From: a virus
Length of the DNA stretch: 52,190 nucleotides
Virus record (IMG/VR): IMGVR_UViG_3300037493_003077
Location: 1-52,190 of that record
Direction: 5' to 3' (one strand)
Below the pieces are notes generated by a model that worked only from the letters and a program-made list of their open reading frames with translations, was not told the DNA's origin and did no database searches. Below, in pieces: positions 16,608-23,777 of the stretch (within the stretch, counting starts at the first letter, position 1; each line of letters begins with the position of its first letter). A program made the translations under genes and the position numbers.

Positions 16608-16680
16608 TAGGGATGGTGGGACTCGAACCCACACTGGAATCATTTTAAGTGATTTATCTCTGCCATTGGACTACATCCCC
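16608..16680 (-). tRNA. tRNA with UAA anticodon (nominal Leu, short variable loop)
   Basis: A 73-nt cloverleaf: acceptor stem GGGGATG/CATCCCT (one G-U pair), D arm with GTCC...AGAT (one mismatch), anticodon stem AATCA/TGATT around loop CTTAAAA, variable loop of 5 nt, T arm GTGGG TTCGAGT CCCAC, discriminator A, no encoded CCA. The anticodon is UAA, reading UUA (Leu). Normal tRNA-Leu has a long variable arm, so its amino acid identity is uncertain. It lies 5 nt after the tRNA-Gln. Confidence 0.8.
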
Positions 16681-16685
16681 AAAAA

Positions 16686-16756
16686 CTACCCCGCTTGGAT
16701 TTGAACCAAGAAAAGAAGCTCCAAAGGCTTCTGTGATACCATTTCACCACGGGGTA
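16686..16756 (-). tRNA. trnQ: tRNA-Gln (UUG)
   Basis: A 71-nt cloverleaf with perfect acceptor stem TACCCCG/CGGGGTA, D arm GTGA/TCAC, anticodon stem GAAGC/GCTTC around CTTTGGA (anticodon UUG), T arm CTTGG/CCAAG, and discriminator G. U1-A72 and G73 are glutamine identity elements. CCA is not encoded. It begins at the base after the SpoU methyltransferase stop codon, so it is processed from a shared transcript. Confidence 0.93.
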
Positions 16757-17296
16757 TTAAAACACATTACTTGCGAGTGCGTACATTGCGATACCACTCG
16801 CGGTTCCTACATTCAGACTCCTGACAGTTCCATATTGTTTGATATACAAGATGTGATCACAGATGTCGAGGATTTCTGTTGGTAGACCGACTTGTTCTTG
16901 ACCGAATGCTAGAACATAATGCGTATTTGTGTTCCATTCAAAAGTATCAATCGCCGTAGCACTTGGAACATTATCTATGCCGATGATCTTTACCGTACCA
17001 TAGGTCTGACGGAGAATCTTCATTCTTTCGTCTAGTTCGGTAAAGGTCTTGGCGTGAATGAAATTAGTATAATGATGTGTTCCTACAGTGCCACGGCGAT
17101 CATACTGCTTGGATCCATATAGGATCACCTGTTTCGCGAGGAACGCATTTGAGTTACGAATGACTGTAGCGATGTTGAAATCATTGTAAAGATTGCTGCA
17201 AAGAACGGTAAAATTATTCCGTTTTGCATCAAGATCTGCAATAATCGCTTCGTGCGTCCAGTAATGAAAGTAGTCAATGATGTTCCTCGTTTCCAT
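16757..17296 (-). CDS. SpoU/TrmH-family RNA 2'-O-methyltransferase
   Basis: This 179-residue protein transfers a methyl group from SAM to a ribose 2'-OH in tRNA or rRNA. It carries the three SPOUT motifs: NIATVIRNSNAF near residue 40 (catalytic Arg), LAFGQEQVGLP near residue 129, and SLNVGTASGIAMY near the C-terminus, which form the knotted SAM site. It is close to the minimal SpoU core, so the target could be a tRNA anticodon loop (TrmL type) or another site. It is the first gene after a strong early promoter with no leader and stops directly against two tRNA genes, which suggests it modifies the phage tRNAs or host tRNA. The ATG is the only reasonable start. Confidence 0.9.
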   Translation of the reverse strand: METRNIIDYFHYWTHEAIIADLDAKRNNFTVLCSNLYNDFNIATVIRNSNAFLAKQVILYGSKQYDRRGTVGTHHYTNFIHAKTFTELDERMKILRQTYGTVKIIGIDNVPSATAIDTFEWNTNTHYVLAFGQEQVGLPTEILDICDHILYIKQYGTVRSLNVGTASGIAMYALASNVF

Positions 17297-17302
17297 GCGT
17301 CT

Positions 17303-17330
17303 ATTATACCAGAAAACTTTACTTTGTCAA
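17303..17330 (-). promoter_or_regulatory. Strong sigma70-like promoter, leaderless start of SpoU gene
   Basis: On the minus strand: TTGACA (17325-17330), 16-nt spacer ending in TGG, TATAAT (17303-17308), then 6 nt to the ATG at 17296. Both hexamers are perfect. The -35 box lies in the last codons of the polymerase N-terminal half. No ribosome site fits before the ATG. Confidence 0.88.
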
Positions 17331-18800
17331 TGCCCTACGATTGAGTTCCTTAGTGATTTCCTCTAAATGTTTTTGCGATTCAATCATTTTATTTTTGAAT
17401 GTTTTACGCTCTTGATACATCGTATCCATGAGTTCTGGTAAGAATCCACGAATATCCTTGCGGTAGGTTGTCCCATTGGCAGCAACGGATAGATTCTTCT
17501 CTTTGAATTGTTGTATTAATTTAGTGGCAACAGCATCACCTTTGAGAATAGCATCTGGTGAAATAAGACCACGCACTTCATCGGGTGTGATTGTCTCTGT
17601 GGAAATATTATAATGCATGATGAGATGCGGATAAAGTGAATTCAAGTCAAAAGATACTACCCATTCGTGCATACCGACAAGAGGTTCCTTGACATAAGCA
17701 CCAGCATATTGCTCATCCTTTCGTCCCCTCTTCTTGGGAGGAATGACGATGTTCTTCTTGCTCAAGTAATTATAGATGATTACATCCCATGTACGAACCT
17801 GAGAGAAAACATCCTGAAAATTAACTCCTGCTGAATACGCAAGTGCCACAGAGAGTTCTATAAGCTTTAATTTCTCTTCCAATTTCTGAACGAGTTCAAC
17901 ATCTCGGATATTATATTGAATGAACTTCTGGAAATCTTTCTTGTAGAACTCATTCATACTCTCATATTCGTCATATGCCAACTTACGCTGACCCAATTCA
18001 ACATACGCGATATGATCAAGACGATAAGATTCCTGATTGACATATGTAAATGTCTTGTAGACTTCAAAGTAGTCAAGCATGGAGACTCCGATGATATCAT
18101 ACATCAGATCTTCCTTACCATTGCGAGTGATATACTTTTCCTTTAGAATACCCCAAGGAGAAAGCATCTTTGCTGCTTTATGTCCAAGAACCTTCTTGAT
18201 TCTCTTGATGAGATAAGGAAAGTCAAAGAAACGAATGTTCCAACCACTCACAACATCGGGATAATTCTTGGCAAAGTATTCAAGAAATTCCCTGAGCAGT
18301 TTCTGTTCATCTTGATATTCAAATACCTTGATATCAGTATCGCCAGGATTGAATATACCAAGACAGAAAGTTGCATTTCCGTGTTTACTGGAAAATACAG
18401 TAATTGCGATGATCTCTTCTTCAGGATCTTCAATTGAAGGCCATCCCTTTTCAGAGGTGGTTTCAATGTCAATATACATGATGTCTATCTGTGAAAAATC
18501 ATAGGAAATATCAGTTCCATATTTCTTATTGATGAACTGATATTCGGTTTGAATATCACCATGAATCTCAAAATTCGGGACATCAGCATACTTCTCAGAG
18601 AATTCCTTGTATGACTGATAAGAATCAAATGTCATTTCATGAACATACTGACCATGAATCGTAAGAAAATCAGTTTTCTTTTTAGACGGCAGATAAACGC
18701 TTGGAACATATTCTTCACTCCTATAGACAGTTATGCCATTCTCTTTTTCTGTATAAAGAATGGACTTGAAATCATAAAATACATTTGTATAGAAATTCAT
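17319..18800 (-). CDS. 43: Family B DNA polymerase, N-terminal half (split gene 43)
   Basis: A 493-residue protein with the N-terminal, 3'-5' exonuclease and first palm regions of a T4 gp43-type polymerase. Exo I is YIDIETT (D111, E113), Exo II lies at VVSGWNIRFFDFPYL (about 183-196), Exo III at YNIRD (296-300), and motif A at SFDLNSLYP (383-391, catalytic D385). The protein continues into the first fingers helix and stops at RRALTK. Motifs B and C are missing and occur in the ORF at 13544-14695. T4 gp43 has nearly 900 residues, and the two halves sum to 876, so nothing essential is lost. The break is in the fingers, between two helices, as seen in the split polymerases of some Aeromonas T4-like phages. 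The ORF overlaps the DUF1599-like gene by 4 nt. Confidence 0.95.
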   Translation of the reverse strand: MNFYTNVFYDFKSILYTEKENGITVYRSEEYVPSVYLPSKKKTDFLTIHGQYVHEMTFDSYQSYKEFSEKYADVPNFEIHGDIQTEYQFINKKYGTDISYDFSQIDIMYIDIETTSEKGWPSIEDPEEEIIAITVFSSKHGNATFCLGIFNPGDTDIKVFEYQDEQKLLREFLEYFAKNYPDVVSGWNIRFFDFPYLIKRIKKVLGHKAAKMLSPWGILKEKYITRNGKEDLMYDIIGVSMLDYFEVYKTFTYVNQESYRLDHIAYVELGQRKLAYDEYESMNEFYKKDFQKFIQYNIRDVELVQKLEEKLKLIELSVALAYSAGVNFQDVFSQVRTWDVIIYNYLSKKNIVIPPKKRGRKDEQYAGAYVKEPLVGMHEWVVSFDLNSLYPHLIMHYNISTETITPDEVRGLISPDAILKGDAVATKLIQQFKEKNLSVAANGTTYRKDIRGFLPELMDTMYQERKTFKNKMIESQKHLEEITKELNRRALTK

Positions 18801-19105
18801 TTTGAATGTAAATATGCTGCGAGAAGAACAGAATAATTAATAAGGTCTTCAAGAGTGTCGTATACGGTTTCATCCTCTACGCTTAATTCCCCTCTACTTG
18901 CGAATGATGCTAGTCTAGACATCTTGTCGGTCATGCGGACAAGAAAGGCCTGCTCTGTTGAACAAACACCAAGTGCTTCAGCACGACGGAAATTAGCAAA
19001 TGGGTCGTTTCCAACACCAGCATAATCAGCATTCTTTTTCTTCATCATAACAAGAGCGGATTCACACATGGTTTCATGCATTTTAAAAAGGTCATCACGA
19101 GTCAT
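18797..19105 (-). CDS. DUF1599/Nmad1-like nucleotide-modification-associated protein
   Basis: The 102-residue protein carries KKNADYAGVGNDPFANF, the hallmark of the DUF1599 family (nucleotide modification associated domain 1), followed by VRMTDKMSRLASF and a C-terminal DTLEDLINYSVLL helix. The family is helical, found in many phages and linked by context to modified DNA bases; its reaction is not settled. The start at 19105 is an ATG behind TTGGAGAATAAT. The TTG further upstream is part of that ribosome site. It directly follows a DNA methyltransferase gene (1-nt gap), which supports a role in phage DNA or nucleotide modification. Confidence 0.8.
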   Translation of the reverse strand: MTRDDLFKMHETMCESALVMMKKKNADYAGVGNDPFANFRRAEALGVCSTEQAFLVRMTDKMSRLASFASRGELSVEDETVYDTLEDLINYSVLLAAYLHSK

Positions 19106-19106
19106 A

Positions 19107-20444
19107 TTATTCTCCAAATAGTCCTTCTAGTGTAGCAAATCCTGGGGATAAGTCAAATCCATTCTTGGAAAAACACCAAATATTTTCAATAAAAGTTGTG
19201 GTTAAATGTGCTTTAAGATCAGCAGAATCAACATTTTTTGGACGCTGCTTGATTCTCATTCCAATCTGACCATCAAATGTTCCACCAAGACTCTTGATAT
19301 AATCTACCATTTGATCGCATGTATTATATCGTTTACCATATACATGTGGATCCATGATATTAATCATCATCGCTCCATTGTCGGTAAGGGATTCATAACA
19401 CGCTTTCATTACTGGTGCGTAGAACTTATTCCACCAGTTGTCATATTCGCTGTAACGGAACCAAGATTGTTTCCAATCATCTCCACCCTCATCATATAGT
19501 TCAGTTGCAAAATATGGAGGAGATGTAAAAATACAATCATATTTATTAGCACGAACAACATCAAGGATATCTTCAGCAGGAGCATTGTATACAATCACTT
19601 CTTTACCAGAAGAACCAACGCAATGGAAAGCATCATAGAAATGACCATTCACTTCTTTCTGAAAATCAGTGATAATTGGATCTTTACCACTGATTAGTTT
19701 TTCATATGCAATACATTGATCCTTATATACACAAAATACACTTGGATTCGGATCTGTTCCCAGATACTGAGTCGCCTTTGATGTATAAAATCCTGCAAGG
19801 CGATCTCCCCATCCCATACTAAAATCAAGAACACGGAATTGATGAGCCTTTACCTTGAACTTAACAAAATCAAAGATTGTCTTTGCTACTTGTGGTTTAA
19901 ACTGAGTAGCAACATATGCTCCAAGACGAAAGGATCCACGAATCTTTCCATGATTGATTCCACGATCTTCCATTCTCCAGAATGTCCAATTCATTTTCTT
20001 GAGTAGATCGGGAGAATACCAGTATTCATTTGGAGAAACAAATCCATGAGATCCACAATCATAGCGATTGCGTTGATGATAGTAATTGCTAATGTCATTG
20101 AAATAATGACCAAATGAAATTACAAATTTACCATGAGTTGAATATGGATATTTGTAATCCTCATATTTTTCAACGACTTCTCCTGATTCACGCATAATAA
20201 ATTCCATATGCGGAGCAGCACGAAGTTCACGAAATTTCTTTTCAGAGTCTTCAATTGGAATTTGTCTAAAAGGAAATAACACAGAATACTTTGAAATATA
20301 TTCTGCCATTCCTTCTTTGATTTCTTCTTTCTTGAAGAGAGTATTCATCTCTTCCCAATCAGTCCCACCAATAATTGGTATACCGTCATCCCCAGCGAAC
20401 TTCTTTAGAAAGTTCACAACATCATCAAGTTTTGCTGTATTCAT
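19107..20444 (-). CDS. DNA amino-methyltransferase (N6-adenine or N4-cytosine)
   Basis: The 445-residue protein has the catalytic motif TSPPY near residue 310, which flips and methylates an exocyclic amino group, and a SAM-binding glycine-rich motif VLDFSMGWGDRLAGF near residue 206, followed by YLGTDPNPSV with the acidic ribose ligand. SPPY rather than DPPY favours N4-cytosine-type enzymes but is not decisive. The N-terminal 180 residues (rich in Trp, Tyr, His) have no recognised motif and may read the DNA target. There is no nearby restriction endonuclease, so it is probably an orphan enzyme protecting phage DNA. The ATG has AGGAATACA before it and overlaps the dUTPase stop as ATGA. Confidence 0.85.
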   Translation of the reverse strand: MNTAKLDDVVNFLKKFAGDDGIPIIGGTDWEEMNTLFKKEEIKEGMAEYISKYSVLFPFRQIPIEDSEKKFRELRAAPHMEFIMRESGEVVEKYEDYKYPYSTHGKFVISFGHYFNDISNYYHQRNRYDCGSHGFVSPNEYWYSPDLLKKMNWTFWRMEDRGINHGKIRGSFRLGAYVATQFKPQVAKTIFDFVKFKVKAHQFRVLDFSMGWGDRLAGFYTSKATQYLGTDPNPSVFCVYKDQCIAYEKLISGKDPIITDFQKEVNGHFYDAFHCVGSSGKEVIVYNAPAEDILDVVRANKYDCIFTSPPYFATELYDEGGDDWKQSWFRYSEYDNWWNKFYAPVMKACYESLTDNGAMMINIMDPHVYGKRYNTCDQMVDYIKSLGGTFDGQIGMRIKQRPKNVDSADLKAHLTTTFIENIWCFSKNGFDLSPGFATLEGLFGE

Positions 20445-20959
20445 TGTATTCCTGTAGATCCAAACCCACCATCACGATTACCTCTCGCAAGTGGTCTTTC
20501 ATTTGTAAAATTAATCAAGGTCTTATAATTAAAGACCATTTCTCCCTGAGCGATTCTATCATTATCGTAGATTCTGATCTTTTTCTGTGCTGTATTATAC
20601 ACAGGAATAAAAACTTCATGTACATAATCAGAATCAATTATACCAACACAATTAATAAGATTCAACCCTTGTTTGGTAGAAATCCCAGATCTTGGATAAA
20701 TTCGTACAGAATGATTACATGGAATATCCATGATCAATCCAGTAGGAATCAATACTCTCCATTCACCAGGAATATCAATATAATTCTTACCAGAAGTATC
20801 CTGAGTTACAAGCATTTCCATAAGATTGTTTTCTTTGGTGTATGCTTTTACTGACCCCTGATAATGTAAAAATGCACTAAGATCAAAACATGCCGCATTC
20901 TCTGAACCATATTTTGGTTCAGGAACATCTTTGTGAAGTTTAAACAGTTTCAATTCCAT
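20441..20959 (-). CDS. dut: dUTPase
   Basis: Trimeric dUTP pyrophosphatase makes dUMP and keeps uracil out of DNA; the dUMP feeds ThyX. The 172-residue protein shows the five family motifs: ACFDLSA (near residue 23), PRSGIS (near 108), GIIDSDYVHEV (near 125, catalytic Asp), RIAQGEM (near 149), and the C-terminal RDGGFGSTG that closes over the substrate. An insertion of about 20 residues between motifs 1 and 2 makes it slightly longer than the E. coli enzyme. The start follows a strong promoter whose -10 box ends 6 nt upstream, so the mRNA is probably leaderless. Confidence 0.96.
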   Translation of the reverse strand: MELKLFKLHKDVPEPKYGSENAACFDLSAFLHYQGSVKAYTKENNLMEMLVTQDTSGKNYIDIPGEWRVLIPTGLIMDIPCNHSVRIYPRSGISTKQGLNLINCVGIIDSDYVHEVFIPVYNTAQKKIRIYDNDRIAQGEMVFNYKTLINFTNERPLARGNRDGGFGSTGIQ

Positions 20960-20965
20960 AACTCA

Positions 20966-20993
20966 ATTATACCATAAATACAATTCAAGTCAA
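20966..20993 (-). promoter_or_regulatory. Strong sigma70-like promoter, leaderless start of dut
   Basis: On the minus strand: TTGACT (20988-20993), 16-nt spacer ending in TGG, TATAAT (20966-20971), then 6 nt to the ATG at 20959. No ribosome site is present between the -10 box and the start codon. Confidence 0.88.
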
Positions 20994-20996
20994 GAG

Positions 20997-21551
20997 TCAA
21001 CTATTGATATTACAAATAACGACATATTCTCCAAGATCTACTTGAGTATGTATAGTATTTGCTACCAACCCAACGGAAGAAAGCAGTTCGTCTAGTTCTG
21101 CTCGGGTATATCCTGCAAACTGTAGTTTTGCCAATCCCATCAGTCCTTCTTCTTTCATCACAGTGAACACAAGCCATTTCTTGGCAATCTTTTTACAGTT
21201 TGTTAACAGATCAAATAGTAGTTGTTTGTTCTTTGCTTTGTCTTCACCGATATTGTAAGTCACAGTACCGTATAGGCAAACAAGATCAAATTTCTTCTTG
21301 GGAAGTTTGGTGTGAGTCTTACACGGGCATAGTGCAAGTGCGTTTTCACGAATGTCCATTGCTTCATACGCAACCTCTGGCTTGTTCTTCTCTAACCATT
21401 TAAGCAGATTACATGGACCTGATCCAACATCCAACACAGAAGAGAACTCTAATGGAGCCAAGATACCAAATCTTCGTTGATACTGTTGATCACCATATCC
21501 AGTAGATTCTGGAGTTGGATAGAAGTAATTTATGTCACGGGAGTTGCCCAT
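20997..21551 (-). CDS. Class I SAM-dependent methyltransferase
   Basis: A 184-residue Rossmann-type methyltransferase. SAM-binding motif I is VLDVGSGPCNLLKWL near residue 39, the acidic motif II is YEAMDIREN near residue 62, and the motif IV region is FDLVCLYGTVTYN near residue 87. The C-terminal third is beta-rich (TQVDLGEYVVICNI). The substrate cannot be read; sugars, nucleic acid or small molecules are all possible. I chose the ATG at 21551 because GGGAG lies 6 nt upstream. A longer frame to 21614 only overlaps the neighbouring gene. It overlaps the tail chaperone-like gene by 22 nt and ends just before the dut promoter. Confidence 0.82.
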   Translation of the reverse strand: MGNSRDINYFYPTPESTGYGDQQYQRRFGILAPLEFSSVLDVGSGPCNLLKWLEKNKPEVAYEAMDIRENALALCPCKTHTKLPKKKFDLVCLYGTVTYNIGEDKAKNKQLLFDLLTNCKKIAKKWLVFTVMKEEGLMGLAKLQFAGYTRAELDELLSSVGLVANTIHTQVDLGEYVVICNINS

Positions 21552-21988
21552 ACAATCTCCCTTGGATTTTCTTGTGTGGTAATATCTCGCAATGCTTGAC
21601 GGTAGACCGCCCACTCGGCTTTCTTCGCAGGTAGGAGAGGAGAGTCGGGCATTTGAGTCCAGTCAGTAGCAGTTAGTTCATTGTTCCGCATTGATCGGAC
21701 AATTTCCCACGCATTGATATCGGAAATCGGATTGGCTGTTCGTGTCCCCGTAACGGTTTTGGTTATGTCATCAACAACATTGACTACATTGGAGAGCGTG
21801 TAAAACTGATTGGAATCAGGAGTGATTTCGGTGTAGGGATAGAACGCATATCCTGCATTTCCCGACCAAGACATATCCGACAACTCTGAATCGGAAAGAG
21901 CATTTGGATAGGAAAGGTTCTTCCATGCGGTTGGAAGTTCGTTGTGGATTTGCACGATTTCGAGGTTGTATAGTTCTGCGTATTTCAT
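21530..21988 (-). CDS. Tail fibre assembly chaperone-like protein
   Basis: The C-terminal half has a pattern found in phage tail assembly chaperones: RNNELTATDWTQMPDSPL, then AEWAVYRQALRDI (near residues 100-140). In such phages the protein helps fold or attach the distal fibre. The N-terminal part (AELYNLEIVQIHNELP) resembles fibre-proximal domains seen in the same family. The start at 21988 (152 residues) follows the stop of the upstream gene by 5 nt. Starting at 22015 would overlap it by 22 nt. No strong ribosome site is visible for either. It is the last gene of the tail-fibre locus, a usual place for such chaperones. Confidence 0.75.
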   Translation of the reverse strand: MKYAELYNLEIVQIHNELPTAWKNLSYPNALSDSELSDMSWSGNAGYAFYPYTEITPDSNQFYTLSNVVNVVDDITKTVTGTRTANPISDINAWEIVRSMRNNELTATDWTQMPDSPLLPAKKAEWAVYRQALRDITTQENPREIVWATPVT

Positions 21989-21993
21989 TTTGA

Positions 21994-22437
21994 TTATATG
22001 TTTGTGTGCGGCCATGTATCAAGAATGGCGTTCGAGTCGCTTGTGTTGGTTACGGTGAGAGTTGTCGATCCTTCACCTGGACGAATTCGAGTGGTAATTC
22101 TAAAAAACAACCATTCATTATTTGAAACGCTGAATGTGGAGGAAACTGTATTTGCTTCAGCAGTAGGCATTATTGTAGTAAAAGTTGCGGGCTGGGTGTT
22201 AGTTGAGTTTACACCATAAGCCAGATTTGCGATTGTTAAATCGGTACTGTTGGTTACTGTGAGGTTGATACTTGAGGAAATTGCAGTTATCTGTTGACCG
22301 ATTGTGTATATAAACCCTGATGTTTTGGCTAATGCTGAACTACTAGTATTATTCCAATTCACAGCGTTTGGCGTGACATCTGCCGCACTACCCTTCTTAG
22401 CATTTACACAGATTGATTTTGCGAGTCCTTGTAGCAT
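21994..22437 (-). CDS. Small beta-rich tail protein, unknown
   Basis: This 147-residue product is rich in Thr, Ser, Asn and Val and looks like a single beta-sandwich (phrases such as LTVTNSTDLTIANLAYG and STTLTVTNTSDSNAIL). No enzyme motif, signal peptide or glycine repeat is seen. The ATG at 22437 overlaps the stop of the upstream fibre as TAATG, so translation is probably coupled. The position between a fibre and the chaperone-like gene suggests a fibre tip, receptor-binding cap or virion decoration protein. Function is inferred from position and composition only. Confidence 0.7.
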   Translation of the reverse strand: MLQGLAKSICVNAKKGSAADVTPNAVNWNNTSSSALAKTSGFIYTIGQQITAISSSINLTVTNSTDLTIANLAYGVNSTNTQPATFTTIMPTAEANTVSSTFSVSNNEWLFFRITTRIRPGEGSTTLTVTNTSDSNAILDTWPHTNI

Positions 22438-23774
22438 TAGAAGTTCTGCCCTCCAACAAATCCTAACCAAGTACTACCACCGTCTCTACTCAAGAACGAG
22501 TACACATCAATTTTATTTAGGGTTGATGTGTAAGTCGGCGCAACACCTCCTGCCCATGAGGCAGCGGTATTTCCAATGTTCCAAGTCATTGTTCGTGCTG
22601 TGCCGTCTCCAACAAACAACAAAGAGAATCCAACAGCATTTGCATTTCCATTATCTGGAACATTTGTTACACTAAGTCCAGTACCTGCTAATGTATATTT
22701 TGTTCTGAATACTTGACCAGTACTAAGATCAATTGGTATTGGTGATCCTTTGCTTGCAAAATCTCCAAGATCAACATATCGCTCAAAGTAATCCAGCAAC
22801 TCCACACGGGAAAGAACATTATCTTGTAGATTGACATTGCCACTAAAGGTTGCACCACTTGCAGTCAGACCACCGCTGAATGTAGCAAGACCTGTGTGTG
22901 CTGATGTGCTATTGAATGTCACACCCGAGGATGCAAAAATGTTGCTTGCAGTCAATCCACCGCTGAATGTAGCAAGACCTGTGTGTGCTGATGTGCTATT
23001 GAATGTCACACCAGCAGAGGCGTATAGTGTAGTTGAGGTGATACCCGCAGAGAATGTTTGAAGTGCGGTGAAGGTGTTTGCAACCCCCGTTGTAATACCA
23101 CTCGATGGTGTTGCCCAACTCAATGTTGCTGGGGTTGCTCCATCAGTTGTTAGTACTTGATTAGCACTTCCATTTGATGCAGGGAATGTATATCCCCAAC
23201 CATATCCATAAAATTGTATAGTTGATCCTGTTAATTTTACTGAATTTGTTGAACTGACAGTAAAAGAATTTGATAATGCTTCATGATCTAAACTATCTGA
23301 AGTTAAGTATAAGTTTTCTGAATTATTGGCTACTAATACGGCAGATGTGGTAAGAAAAATACCCGTGTTTCCATTAGCGACATATAAATTTCTTATATTT
23401 AATGCACCAGTACTTGGAACATATGAAAATGGCGTTGTGACATTGTCCACATAAAGTGCAGTATTTCCTTCTCCTCCAGCAAATACTGGATAGAATGTAG
23501 AACTATTATTGATTGAGGTAACCGTTGCAGCAGCTGCATAGGTAATAGAAACCGCACCTGTGATTCCATTCACAGAAGATACACCAGTAACTGCTCCAGT
23601 TGCTCCATTGAATGAAGTTACAAGTGCATTTGGGTCAACGAGAGTAACAACACCACCAACGGCATTTCCAACAAATAATTTTCTATCGGTTACATTTACC
23701 GCTAGTTCACCAGCAGAAAGACCAGCAGGAACAGATGCGGCTGTAAAGGAATTCTTTAATAAAACTTTTGCCAT
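22437..23774 (-). CDS. Tail fibre protein, modular
   Basis: A 445-residue fibre protein. The N-terminus (SAGELAVNVTDRKLFVGNA) is the short attachment-type domain common to marine phage fibres. Then come short FNGATGAV/VNGITGAV turns, a module also found in the 1107-residue fibre (NNSSTFYPVFAGGEGNT and IQFYGYGWGYTFPASNG), and a tandem duplication near residues 255-310 in which an ASSGVTFNSTSAHTGLATF unit is repeated at near-identical sequence. The C-terminal 120 residues form a beta-rich tip (TARTMTWNIGNTAASW). Fibre role is clear from composition and location; the receptor is unknown. It is co-transcribed with the coiled-coil protein upstream. Confidence 0.85.
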   Translation of the reverse strand: MAKVLLKNSFTAASVPAGLSAGELAVNVTDRKLFVGNAVGGVVTLVDPNALVTSFNGATGAVTGVSSVNGITGAVSITYAAAATVTSINNSSTFYPVFAGGEGNTALYVDNVTTPFSYVPSTGALNIRNLYVANGNTGIFLTTSAVLVANNSENLYLTSDSLDHEALSNSFTVSSTNSVKLTGSTIQFYGYGWGYTFPASNGSANQVLTTDGATPATLSWATPSSGITTGVANTFTALQTFSAGITSTTLYASAGVTFNSTSAHTGLATFSGGLTASNIFASSGVTFNSTSAHTGLATFSGGLTASGATFSGNVNLQDNVLSRVELLDYFERYVDLGDFASKGSPIPIDLSTGQVFRTKYTLAGTGLSVTNVPDNGNANAVGFSLLFVGDGTARTMTWNIGNTAASWAGGVAPTYTSTLNKIDVYSFLSRDGGSTWLGFVGGQNF

Positions 23775-23777
23775 GTG

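Noticed and set aside
16608-16680. Ochre-suppressor tRNA
   Set aside because: A suppressor of UAA needs anticodon UUA; the loop gives UAA, which reads UUA.
13544-18800. Split intein or homing endonuclease at the polymerase break
   Set aside because: Neither half has intein-type Cys/Ser-His-Asn ends, and no LAGLIDADG, GIY-YIG or HNH motif was seen in the cargo genes.
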